Below are positions 54,169-62,744 of a DNA stretch of 64,000 bases, one piece after another. The stretch is taken from contig NZ_JAUOPN010000010.1 of assembly GCF_030547005.1 (NCBI RefSeq), positions 62,001 to 126,000 of the forward strand, written 5' to 3'. The notes beneath the pieces are model-generated. The model was not told the DNA's origin, searched no databases, and saw only the letters and a program-made list of their open reading frames with translations. This stretch comes from Maribacter sp. 1_MG-2023. GTDB lineage: Bacteria > Bacteroidota > Bacteroidia > Flavobacteriales > Flavobacteriaceae. The first letter of the stretch is position 1, and every line of letters starts with the position of its first letter. A program made the translations under genes and the position numbers.

Positions 54169-54298
54169 AATTTGAAATTAGTTATTGATTACAATTTAAT
54201 TCTTTATTAAAATAAGCACCTTGTTTTTAGCTGAATAACCATCGTTACTGGACGGACGGATATCTTTTAAGCACAATTGTCCGTTTTGGGCAATTTTG

Positions 54299-55678
54299 TT
54301 ATTCACTTACAAAGGTAGAAGCAGGCAAACCTGCCGCATTGAACAAAGTACCTATGTCTGTACTTTTAAAAGCATATCTAACCCCTTTCGGATTCTTCAC
54401 TTCTTTTGAGCTTACTACTACTTCATTATTCTTCAGTTTTGCCCTCGCAGAAAACCATTCTCCCGCAGCATTTGAAATTTCAAAAAGTGTTACTTTCTTT
54501 TCTTTATTATATAATCCGTCAGCGTTGCTGAAGTTCACTTTTAACTGATTGCCGTCTACTTCAAAAGAATCATACAATGGACCATAGACATCTTGACCTT
54601 GTAATAATCCGTACTCATTTTTAAGTGCAATATTCGCTAATCGCAAACCTACATCTTGTTTGTTTAAAGGATGAATGTTTTCGGTCGTACAGATATCACT
54701 CGTCATAGCCATACCTGTATTTTTCAACGCCAAAGTTCTTCGTTGCTGGTCGCGTACCATACCACCCGCAAACTCTTGGTCATATTTAAACGGAGCTATT
54801 TGTACATAGTAAAACGGAAAATCGTCATTCCATTCTGTTCGCCAAGAAGTAATCATTTTACTAAAAAGTTCATGGTAGCTTTCTGCGTTTGCTGTATTGG
54901 CTTCGCCTTGATACCAAAGTGTACCTGCAATTTTAAACTTGGTCAAAGGTGCTATCATGCCATTATACAGAGTAGATTTCTCTACCGTCACCCATTTATT
55001 AGTCTCGACCTTTTTGTGAGCTTCGACCAATTCGGGATGTGCTTTGAAAACAGCGTCTGGTGTCCAAACCTCAGCACTTGATGCACCCCATGCATTATCT
55101 ATTAATCCGATGGGAATATTTAATTCTTTTTGAACTTTTCTCGCAAAGAAATAGGCGACAGCACTAAAATCTTGCATGGTTTCAGGTGAACAAGCTACCC
55201 AAGTTCCCGCTACATCTTCTTGAGGATATTTAGCTGTTCTCTTCGCAACCGTGAACAATCGGATATTTGGATAATTGGCATTCTCGACTTCAAAATCTCT
55301 ATTCGCGATTTTACTGTTTGCACTCCATTCCATATTACTTTGCCCAGAGCAAAGCCATACCTCACCTATCAAAACATCTTTTAAGGTTATTTCGTTTTTA
55401 CCACCCTTAAAGATTATTTGAAATGGTCCGCCTGCTTTGGGTGTTTTTACTGTAATCTCCCATTTTGCTTTATTGCCTGTTTTGACGGCAACGGTCTCAT
55501 CGTTCCAACTTGTATAAATCGTAAATTCTTCATTAGGATCTGCCCAACCATACAACAACACATCGGTCTCACGTTGCAATACCATTTCATTTGAAAATAT
55601 CTTAGGCAGTGTAATTTCAGCCTTGGCAAAAGTTGTTACCAAAAGGCATAACATAATCAGGATAAAACGTAAATTCAT
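54299..55678 (-). CDS. Sialate O-acetylesterase-family SGNH hydrolase
   Basis: A 459-residue secreted esterase: signal peptide (LIMLCLLVTTFAKA), beta-sandwich domain (residues about 25-105), then an SGNH hydrolase with nucleophile block VWLCSGQSNMEWS and oxyanion Gly/Asn (DNAWGASSAEV, WYQGEANTAN). In marine bacteria these often deacetylate hemicelluloses rather than sialic acid. It is read in the same direction as the GMC operon upstream (131-bp gap) and divergent from the Gfo/Idh gene. Confidence 0.9.
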   Translation of the reverse strand: MNLRFILIMLCLLVTTFAKAEITLPKIFSNEMVLQRETDVLLYGWADPNEEFTIYTSWNDETVAVKTGNKAKWEITVKTPKAGGPFQIIFKGGKNEITLKDVLIGEVWLCSGQSNMEWSANSKIANRDFEVENANYPNIRLFTVAKRTAKYPQEDVAGTWVACSPETMQDFSAVAYFFARKVQKELNIPIGLIDNAWGASSAEVWTPDAVFKAHPELVEAHKKVETNKWVTVEKSTLYNGMIAPLTKFKIAGTLWYQGEANTANAESYHELFSKMITSWRTEWNDDFPFYYVQIAPFKYDQEFAGGMVRDQQRRTLALKNTGMAMTSDICTTENIHPLNKQDVGLRLANIALKNEYGLLQGQDVYGPLYDSFEVDGNQLKVNFSNADGLYNKEKKVTLFEISNAAGEWFSARAKLKNNEVVVSSKEVKNPKGVRYAFKSTDIGTLFNAAGLPASTFVSE

Positions 55679-55821
55679 TGTAGTTATAAAATTTTGATTT
55701 AAATATACCTAAATATGCCTCATATTAGCAAATTCACAATCATTGAATGTTATTTTTAAAGGATTTTTCATATTGTCTCTTATATTTATGATATTCATAA
55801 GCTACTAAAAATCAACTTACC

Positions 55822-57195
55822 ATGTCTAGCCAACCCCAATCCATTAAAAGACGAAATTTTATTAAAGGTGCTTCGGCATCTTTACTATTTACTTCTTTAC
55901 CCGCCTTCGGATTCGAATTTTTCGCTACTGAAAAACCGAAAAAAGTAGCACTTATTGGTACTGGTTGGTATGGTACTGGCGATTTATTGCGTCTTATTCA
56001 AGTTGCTAACATTGAAGTTGTAGCACTTTGTGATGTTGATGATAATCAACTTAATACTGCTGCGCAACTAGTTTCTGAACGTCAAAAAAATAAAAAGAAA
56101 CCTAAGCTCTACACTGACTATAGAACCATGCTAGAAAACAATAGTCTAGATATTGTACTTATAGGCACACCCGATCATTGGCATGCCTTAACCTGCATCG
56201 CAGCACTAAAATCTGGAGCTCACGTTTATGTTCAAAAACCGATTAGCGTTGACGTTATGGAAGGCGAGGCAATGGTCGCTGCTGCTAGTAAATATAACAA
56301 AGTGGTTCAAGTAGGTACACAGCGAAAAAGTACGCCGCATCTCGTAGCCGCTAAAAAACAAATTATTGATAAGGGTTTGCTTGGAACTATCGGTCACGTA
56401 GATATGAGTTGCTATTACCATATGCGTGCCAATGGAAATCCGCCAGAGCAAGAAGTGCCCGATTTCTTTGATTATGAAATGTGGACAGGTCCCGCACCTA
56501 TGAGACCTTACGATGGTCTGCCTCATAAAAGATGGTGGCGTACATTTCGAGAATATGGAAACGGAATTACAGGTGATATGTGTGTACACATGCTAGATAC
56601 CGTTCGTTGGATGCTTGATTTAGGATGGCCCAAACGTATAACTTCTGAAGGTGGAATATTTGTTCAGAAGGATGGAAAATCGAACATATCTGACACACAA
56701 TCTGCCGTATTCGAGTATGACTATCATAATTGCAATTGGCAACACAGAACATGGGGAAACCCAGATGATGCTGATTACCCTTGGGCTTTTAAAATATATG
56801 GATCAAAAGGTGTTCTAAAGGGTGATGTCATGAAAGCTGAATTTGTACCCGTAGATGGTAGTGAATCTATTCGTTACGATGTTGTTTATGAGAAAGAGAA
56901 ATATCCTGAAGACTTATCTGAAAAAGACATTGAATTACATGCCGCACCCGCTACTCGTAAGCATATGATAGATTTTTTGAATGCTATACAAAACAATACC
57001 AAGCCTGTTGCTGATATTGAAAACGGACACATTTCTACCGCTAGCTGTATTTTAGCTAATTTATCGATGGATTTAAAAAGACCTTTAGTGTATGATCCAC
57101 AAAGTAGAACGGTCATAAACGACCCAGAAGCTACTGCATTATTGCACCGCAATTATCGTGGTCAATGGGTGCACCCACACCCAGATACGGTGTAA
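55822..57195 (+). CDS. Tat-exported Gfo/Idh/MocA-family oxidoreductase
   Basis: A 457-residue NAD(P)-dependent oxidoreductase with a twin-arginine leader (KRRNFIKGASASLLF). Rossmann motif LIGTGWYGTGD, then LCDVDDNQL; the EKP-type catalytic segment reads YVQKPISVDV, with the Lys kept. The C-terminal domain (YNGEMWTGPAPM-like to GDMCVHMLD) is typical. Periplasmic Gfo/Idh proteins bind cofactor during export and include glycoside hydrolase-like enzymes (GH109-type), so a glycan-processing role is possible. It converges with the LacI gene. Confidence 0.88.
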   Translation: MSSQPQSIKRRNFIKGASASLLFTSLPAFGFEFFATEKPKKVALIGTGWYGTGDLLRLIQVANIEVVALCDVDDNQLNTAAQLVSERQKNKKKPKLYTDYRTMLENNSLDIVLIGTPDHWHALTCIAALKSGAHVYVQKPISVDVMEGEAMVAAASKYNKVVQVGTQRKSTPHLVAAKKQIIDKGLLGTIGHVDMSCYYHMRANGNPPEQEVPDFFDYEMWTGPAPMRPYDGLPHKRWWRTFREYGNGITGDMCVHMLDTVRWMLDLGWPKRITSEGGIFVQKDGKSNISDTQSAVFEYDYHNCNWQHRTWGNPDDADYPWAFKIYGSKGVLKGDVMKAEFVPVDGSESIRYDVVYEKEKYPEDLSEKDIELHAAPATRKHMIDFLNAIQNNTKPVADIENGHISTASCILANLSMDLKRPLVYDPQSRTVINDPEATALLHRNYRGQWVHPHPDTV

Positions 57196-57196
57196 A

Positions 57197-58213
57197 TTAT
57201 TGTAATTTTTTGGTGGAATCTCTTACCAACAAGCTGGTTTTCACAACCTTAGTCTCGTAAGGTAACCCAGGGTTTTTAATTCTGTTAATCAACAATTTAG
57301 CTGTTTGCTCCCCTATATATTTACCATGCTGACTTACCATTGTCAGTGACGGAGTTACGTATTTAGATAACTGTCCGTTTGTAAAACCAATGATCGAAAT
57401 ATCATTTGGTACATTATATCCTCTTGCCTTTACCACTTCTAAGACTTGAACAGCAATTAGTTCATCTATACCTATAATTCCATCTATCGTCTTATAATTC
57501 AGTAAAAAGGACATCAATAAATCTAAATCATCTTTAATCGTTAGATTGATAACCAACTTAGGATCAAACGGAATATCTAATTCCTCTAATGCTTTTTTAT
57601 ATCCTAAAAGTCTTAATTTACCAACGCTTGAACTTGATATAGGGTTAACTACCGCTATATTTTTACAGCCAATATTTATTAAGTGCTTGGTTATTTTATA
57701 GCCTGCCTCTAAATCGTCAACAACGACTTTATCGCATTGCACGTTTTCTGAAACCCTATCAAAAAGTACTACAGGAATATCATTATTAATAACATCTATT
57801 AATGCTTCATGCGTGTCTTCATTCTGGCTTTCTTCTGCTAAAGACATGATAACACCATCTACAGTACCTGCATCAAAAAATTCAAGTGTTTTTGTTTCTT
57901 TGGCTTTAGATTCGTTGCTAATACAACTAATAATATTATAGCCACTTTCATTTGCCACTTTTTCAATTCCGTATAGCACCTGAACAAAAAAGTAGTTTAA
58001 AATATTGGGCACGATTACACCAATAGTCTTGGTGCTCTTATTCAATAAATTAAGTGCTAGCCGGTTAGGCTTATAATGTTTCTCTTTAGCGTATGCCTGA
58101 ATCTTTATCTTTAGGTCATTACTAATTTCGTGACTATCATTTATCGCTTTAGAAACGGTAGAGATAGAAACACCAAAATGCCCAGCTATATCTTTTAGAG
58201 TTACTTTTTTCAT
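57197..58213 (-). CDS. LacI-family transcriptional regulator
   Basis: A 338-residue repressor: N-terminal HTH (VTLKDIAGHFGVSISTVSKAIN) and a periplasmic-binding-like effector domain (residues about 60-335). It follows xylA on the same strand after a terminator, so it is likely its own unit. It is the obvious candidate to control xylBA. An inverted repeat (GGTTT-N13-AAACC) at 61201-61223 beside the xylB promoter is a possible operator. Confidence 0.92.
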   Translation of the reverse strand: MKKVTLKDIAGHFGVSISTVSKAINDSHEISNDLKIKIQAYAKEKHYKPNRLALNLLNKSTKTIGVIVPNILNYFFVQVLYGIEKVANESGYNIISCISNESKAKETKTLEFFDAGTVDGVIMSLAEESQNEDTHEALIDVINNDIPVVLFDRVSENVQCDKVVVDDLEAGYKITKHLINIGCKNIAVVNPISSSSVGKLRLLGYKKALEELDIPFDPKLVINLTIKDDLDLLMSFLLNYKTIDGIIGIDELIAVQVLEVVKARGYNVPNDISIIGFTNGQLSKYVTPSLTMVSQHGKYIGEQTAKLLINRIKNPGLPYETKVVKTSLLVRDSTKKLQ

Positions 58214-58260
58214 AATTAATACTACAAAAGAACAGATTTAAATTGACATTTAAATAATTC

Positions 58261-58301
58261 GTAAAAGCAAACTGTCCCTAATGGTAAACCAAGGGACAGT
58301 T
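58261..58301 (-). terminator. Terminator of xylBA
   Basis: A perfect 10-bp stem AACTGTCCCT/AGGGACAGTT (58270-58279 with 58292-58301) is followed on the minus strand by TTTGCTTTT. Confidence 0.8.
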
Positions 58302-58371
58302 ATTTTCATATTTTATAAATACCATAACCAAAATTACCAATGATTATTGGTTAGAGTTGGCGAGATACAAT

Positions 58372-59688
58372 TTATATGTATTGATTGATGATGTTCTCAA
58401 ACAATTCTTGCTTACCACTCTGTAATTCTAACTCGCCATTTTCTTTGGCGATATTGTAAAGATCTTTCATATTTAACTTACCGTTTTCAAAATCTTTTCC
58501 CTTACCTGAGTCAAAAGAACTGTATCTGTTTTCACGTAACTTGTTATATGAAGATGATTCAATAATTCTATCTGCAGTGATCAATGCTCTTGCAAAAGTA
58601 TCAGCACCACCAATATGTGCGTGGAACACGTCTTCTAAGTCCGTACTATTTCTTCTTATTTTAGCATCAAAGTTTACTCCACCACCTTGTAATCCACCAG
58701 CAGCCAAAAATACCAACATTGCTTCTGTTGTTTCTTGAATGTTATTTGGGAACTGATCGGTATCCCATCCATTTTGGTAATCACCTCTATTGGCATCTAA
58801 ACTACCTAACATTCCCGCTTTTGCTGCTACAGCAATTTCATGCTGAAAAGTATGCTGCGCCAACGTTGCATGGTTCACTTCGATGTTCATTTTAAAATCG
58901 TTCTCTAAGCCGTACTCTTTTAAGAACCCTATTGCGGTAGCACTGTCAAAATCGTATTGATGTTTCATAGGCTCCATTGGTTTTGGCTCAATAAAGAAGC
59001 TTCCTTTAAATCCTTGGCTACGAGCATAATCTCTTGCCATAGTCAAAAACTGACCCATGTGATCGACTTCGCGACCTAAATCTGTGTTCAACAAAGACAT
59101 ATAACCTTCTCTACCTCCCCAGAAAACATAATTTTCACCTCCTAAAGCAATGGTAGCATCTAAAGCCAATTTAATTTGACCACCTGCTCTTGCCAATACA
59201 TTAAAATCAGGATTGGTAGAAGCCCCGTTCATATATCTTGGGTTTGAGAAACAGTTTGCTGTACCCCAAAGTAATTTCTTACCAGATTCTTTTTGTTTTT
59301 CTTTTAAGTAGTCAGTAATCGTTGCTAATCTTTTTTCAGATTCTGCAAATGTTGACCCTTCTTGAATTAAATCGAAATCATGAAAACAGTAGTAATCAAA
59401 TCCTATTTTATCAAAGAATTCAAAAGCGGCATCTGCCTTGTCTTTTGCTGCTTGTATTGCATCTGAAGATTTATCCCACTCAAAACTCTGTGTACCGGGA
59501 CCAAATGGATCTGAACCTTGACCACAGAAGGTATGCCAGTACGCCGTTGAAAACTTAAAGTGATCACGCATGGTTTTACCTGCCACTACTTGATCCGGAT
59601 TATAATATTTAAAGGCTAGCGGATTGTCAGATTCCTTTCCTTCAAATTTAATTTTGTCTATTCCTTTAAAATATTCCTTATTTGCCAT
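58372..59688 (-). CDS. xylA: Xylose isomerase
   Basis: A 438-residue enzyme converting D-xylose to D-xylulose in the cytoplasm, of class II length. Motifs: YCFHDFDLIQEG (catalytic His), YVFWGGREGYMSLLNTDLG, FFIEPKPMEPMKHQYDFD and GSLDANRGDYQNGWDTDQFP, with the metal-binding Glu, Asp and His residues. It lies 10 bp after xylB, so xylB-xylA form an operon with a LacI gene next to them. Confidence 0.97.
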   Translation of the reverse strand: MANKEYFKGIDKIKFEGKESDNPLAFKYYNPDQVVAGKTMRDHFKFSTAYWHTFCGQGSDPFGPGTQSFEWDKSSDAIQAAKDKADAAFEFFDKIGFDYYCFHDFDLIQEGSTFAESEKRLATITDYLKEKQKESGKKLLWGTANCFSNPRYMNGASTNPDFNVLARAGGQIKLALDATIALGGENYVFWGGREGYMSLLNTDLGREVDHMGQFLTMARDYARSQGFKGSFFIEPKPMEPMKHQYDFDSATAIGFLKEYGLENDFKMNIEVNHATLAQHTFQHEIAVAAKAGMLGSLDANRGDYQNGWDTDQFPNNIQETTEAMLVFLAAGGLQGGGVNFDAKIRRNSTDLEDVFHAHIGGADTFARALITADRIIESSSYNKLRENRYSSFDSGKGKDFENGKLNMKDLYNIAKENGELELQSGKQELFENIINQYI

Positions 59689-59698
59689 TATGTTGATT

Positions 59699-61186
59699 TT
59701 ATAAGTTGTTCAATATTAATTCTAATTCTTTTTTCCAAACTGCATATGCGTCTTGGTATGCTTTCTTATCTTTCTTAGGACTAAAAGTCATTACGTAATC
59801 ATTATCTAAAATTGCCTTACCGAATGCCTCAAAATCGCCTTTGTGAAGATTCGCTGCTCTTGCCGCGCCAATTGCCCCAGTAGTATCATAAATTTCAATG
59901 TCATAACCTATTAAGGTTGCCACTGTATTCGAAAATATTTCTGAACGAAAAAGATTGTCGTTACCGGCACGCATAACATTAACTTTTATACCGTCTGACT
60001 CCATTATTTCCATTCCGTAGACAAACGAAAAAGCAATGCCTTCTAATGCAGAACGACACAAATGACCTTTACCGTGATTATTTAAATTTAGGTTAAGAAT
60101 TCTTGTACCTACATCTTTACTTTTCAACATTCTTTCGGCTCCGTTACCGAACGGAATCATTGTGACACCATCTGAACCAATTGGTACTTCATTTGCCAAT
60201 GTATTCATCTCTTCGTAAGATTCAACATTAAGATTATTCAATAACCATCTATATTGAATACCCGCTCCGTTAATACAAAGTAGTTTACCAATTCTGGCTG
60301 GTTTACCAGGTGAATAATTTACGTGTGCAAAGTTGTTTACTCGTGAACTTTCTTTCACAGAAAGGTTATCTGTCACGGCATACACAACACCAGAGGTACC
60401 ACCAGTAGCCGCAACTTCACCAGGGTTAAAAACATTTAATGTCAATGCGTTATTTGGCTGATCGCCTGCTCTATATAATATGGGTGTACCCGTTGATAAT
60501 CCGCTTTCAGTTGCCCCTTTTTCATTTACTTTAGATTGTACTGAAAAAGTATCTACGATATCGGGAATCATTTCTTTATCCAATCCGTATTGATCTAATA
60601 CCAAATCAGCAATTGCATCCTTTTTGAAATCCCAAAAAATACCTTCTGATAGACCAGATACGGTCGTATTTACTACTCCAGATAATTTATAAGCGATATA
60701 ATCTCCGGGAAGCATCGTCTTATAAATCTGTGCGTAAATTTCTGGCTCATTTTCTTTGACCCATTTTAGCTTAGATGCCGTAAAATTTGAAGGTGAATTT
60801 AATAGATGGGTATCACAGGTTTCTGCACCTATTTCTTCATAGGCTTGTTGACCAATGCCTACTGCCCTACTATCGCACCAAATTATAGATTTTCTTAGAG
60901 AATTACCTTCTTTATCAATAAGCACTAGACCGTGCATTTGATATGATATACCGATGCCTGAAATATCAGATTTACCAATACTTTCTTGTACACATAATTT
61001 GTCGATACCACTACAAACGTAGCGCCACCAATCTTCTGGACTTTGTTCTGCCCAACCGTTTTTTACAGCCTCCATTGACATTTCTGTCTCTGGCTCTGTA
61101 ATTACTCCAACACTTTTTCCTGTTGAAGCATTTACCAAAGCAATCTTAATAGATGAACTTCCGATATCTAATCCTAAATGGTACAT
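59699..61186 (-). CDS. xylB: Xylulokinase
   Basis: A 495-residue FGGY-family kinase that phosphorylates D-xylulose. N-terminal phosphate loop GLDIGSSSIKIAL, catalytic-base region GISYQMHGLVL with KSIIWCDSRAV, C-terminal GGTSGVVYAV and RAGNDNLFRSEIF. Full length for the family. First gene of xylBA, with a canonical Bacteroidota promoter just upstream. Confidence 0.95.
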   Translation of the reverse strand: MYHLGLDIGSSSIKIALVNASTGKSVGVITEPETEMSMEAVKNGWAEQSPEDWWRYVCSGIDKLCVQESIGKSDISGIGISYQMHGLVLIDKEGNSLRKSIIWCDSRAVGIGQQAYEEIGAETCDTHLLNSPSNFTASKLKWVKENEPEIYAQIYKTMLPGDYIAYKLSGVVNTTVSGLSEGIFWDFKKDAIADLVLDQYGLDKEMIPDIVDTFSVQSKVNEKGATESGLSTGTPILYRAGDQPNNALTLNVFNPGEVAATGGTSGVVYAVTDNLSVKESSRVNNFAHVNYSPGKPARIGKLLCINGAGIQYRWLLNNLNVESYEEMNTLANEVPIGSDGVTMIPFGNGAERMLKSKDVGTRILNLNLNNHGKGHLCRSALEGIAFSFVYGMEIMESDGIKVNVMRAGNDNLFRSEIFSNTVATLIGYDIEIYDTTGAIGAARAANLHKGDFEAFGKAILDNDYVMTFSPKKDKKAYQDAYAVWKKELELILNNL

Positions 61187-61222
61187 AAATAGTATAAATT
61201 GGTTTGCTGTAATAAGTTAAAC

Positions 61223-61251
61223 CAAAAATAGTTACTATACTGACCATTCAA
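61223..61251 (-). promoter_or_regulatory. Promoter of xylBA
   Basis: On the minus strand TTG (61251-61249), an 18-bp spacer, then TATTTTTG (61230-61223) match the Bacteroidota consensus TTG-N17-23-TAnnTTTG. A GGTTT-N13-AAACC inverted repeat at 61201-61223 overlaps its start side and may be a LacI-type operator. Confidence 0.72.
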
Positions 61252-61420
61252 TATTTGTACTACGAAATATTATCGTAAATAGAATTTTCAGAAATATAAC
61301 GACCTCAATAATATTTTATAATAATTTGATTATCAGTTATTTAAATCTATTTTAAAAAACACTTTATTTTCGAAAAGGTTTTCGCACTACTCTAGAAATC
61401 AATACTTAACAAAAAGCACT

Positions 61421-62071
61421 TTAATACTGTTCTAACTGATTTTGAAGCTGCTCTAACTTTGAAAGCGCTTCTGATTTAGAGTTTACATCTAACTTTAAAT
61501 AGATATTCTGTATATGGAAATTTACGGCACTGGGAGTTACAAATAACTTTTGCGCAATCATTTTATAAGTAGCTCCTTGACATAAAAAGTCTACAATTTG
61601 ATTTTCTCTTTCAGAGAAAAAGGCAAATGTCTTTCTATGAAAGTTATTAATAATCTTCTTAACAATATCATTGCTCATCGCTGCACCTTCTTTCTCCATA
61701 CTACGTAATGCATGTTCTAATTTATCTAAGGTCAATGGTTTTGTTAAATAACCATTTGCTCCTTTCTTGAATGCATTTTTAATAATGTCAAAATCATTGA
61801 TTTCACTGAACATGATGATTTTTACTTCCCAGTCTTTTTTCTTGAAAAGTTTAATGGCATCTACCCCATTCATATCATCCAATTCAATTTCTGAAAGTAC
61901 TATATGAGGTTTGGTAAACTTATAATCTTTAATGGCATCTTTGGCAGATGTATAGCTGCCTACCACTTCATAACCATTAATTTCCTCGAAGTGATTTTTA
62001 TATACAGAATGTAATGAGGTATCTTTTTCTAATACTATTATTCTAATGCTTGAATTTTTCATAATCTCCAT
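61421..62071 (-). CDS. NarL/FixJ-type response regulator with an atypical receiver
   Basis: A 216-residue protein: receiver (residues about 8-125) plus a C-terminal LuxR-type HTH (FSERENQIVDFLCQG to VTPSAVNFHIQNIYLKL). The phospho-acceptor Asp is replaced by Glu (E61 in IVLSEIELDD), and the acidic pair before it reads E15-K16. The conserved Lys (YLTKPL) and Ser (IMFSEIND) remain. It may be a phosphorylation-independent or Glu-mimic regulator. No histidine kinase is adjacent. Confidence 0.85.
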   Translation of the reverse strand: MEIMKNSSIRIIVLEKDTSLHSVYKNHFEEINGYEVVGSYTSAKDAIKDYKFTKPHIVLSEIELDDMNGVDAIKLFKKKDWEVKIIMFSEINDFDIIKNAFKKGANGYLTKPLTLDKLEHALRSMEKEGAAMSNDIVKKIINNFHRKTFAFFSERENQIVDFLCQGATYKMIAQKLFVTPSAVNFHIQNIYLKLDVNSKSEALSKLEQLQNQLEQY

Positions 62072-62744
62072 AGTTTTTTGAAGCTATCATTCTAAAAAAG
62101 AACAATAACTACAGTTAGTTTTGCGTAATTTCAATCAACTTTTACAAGGATTGAATAACTAAACAATAGACATGTATTATGAACTAATAGTATATGCTAT
62201 ACATTCACTTTTACATATATAATGACAAGGGATGCCTTACAGAACAATCAAAATATTTAGATTGTACTTCGCAATTGTTTAGTAAAAATTAAATCAAAAA
62301 ACGGATTACCGCTAGTGAGTCAATTCTGAAAACTGAGGCGTTTGCCAAACTTTGAGTTAATGAGATTTCGGAGCTCTAAAATGATAGAAATCTTGTGAAG
62401 AATAAAATGTGTTTTGAAGCCGGAATTTAGTAGGTAAAATACATTCATGGTTGTGGGGGGATTTGGGGTTATACAATTGGGTTTGAATCTTATTGCTGAT
62501 TGAAATATATATATTAATACAATATACCCGTTGAAAACATAAGAATTTTCGTTAAAATACCAACTTTTAATAAAAAATAAGGTAATTCATCGATAGTTAA
62601 CATAAAGTTAAAACCGAGAATCACCACAATTGTAAACCAAAAAATAAAGGAGGGAACCCAGTTATCCCCCCGGACAACAACCCCTCCTTTTATTGACAAT
62701 TCAAATCAACCATATAACCGTAACGGTTTATAGATTTTAAAATA
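62072..62744. other. 673-bp intergenic region
   Basis: Apart from the terminator at 62639-62690 I see no gene here. A 61-codon ORF on the minus strand overlaps that terminator and has no credible start context. The response regulator promoter should lie near 62080-62300, but I see no clear box. Confidence 0.5.
62639..62690 (-). terminator. Terminator after the PorP/SprF-SPOR gene
   Basis: On the minus strand AAAGGAGGG pairs with CCCTCCTTT (62690-62682 with 62654-62646) across a long loop that holds a GG-rich stretch, followed by a T run. Confidence 0.75.

Noticed and set aside
62514-62699. A 61-codon ORF in the long intergenic region
   Set aside because: It overlaps a strong terminator and has no family resemblance or ribosome-binding context.
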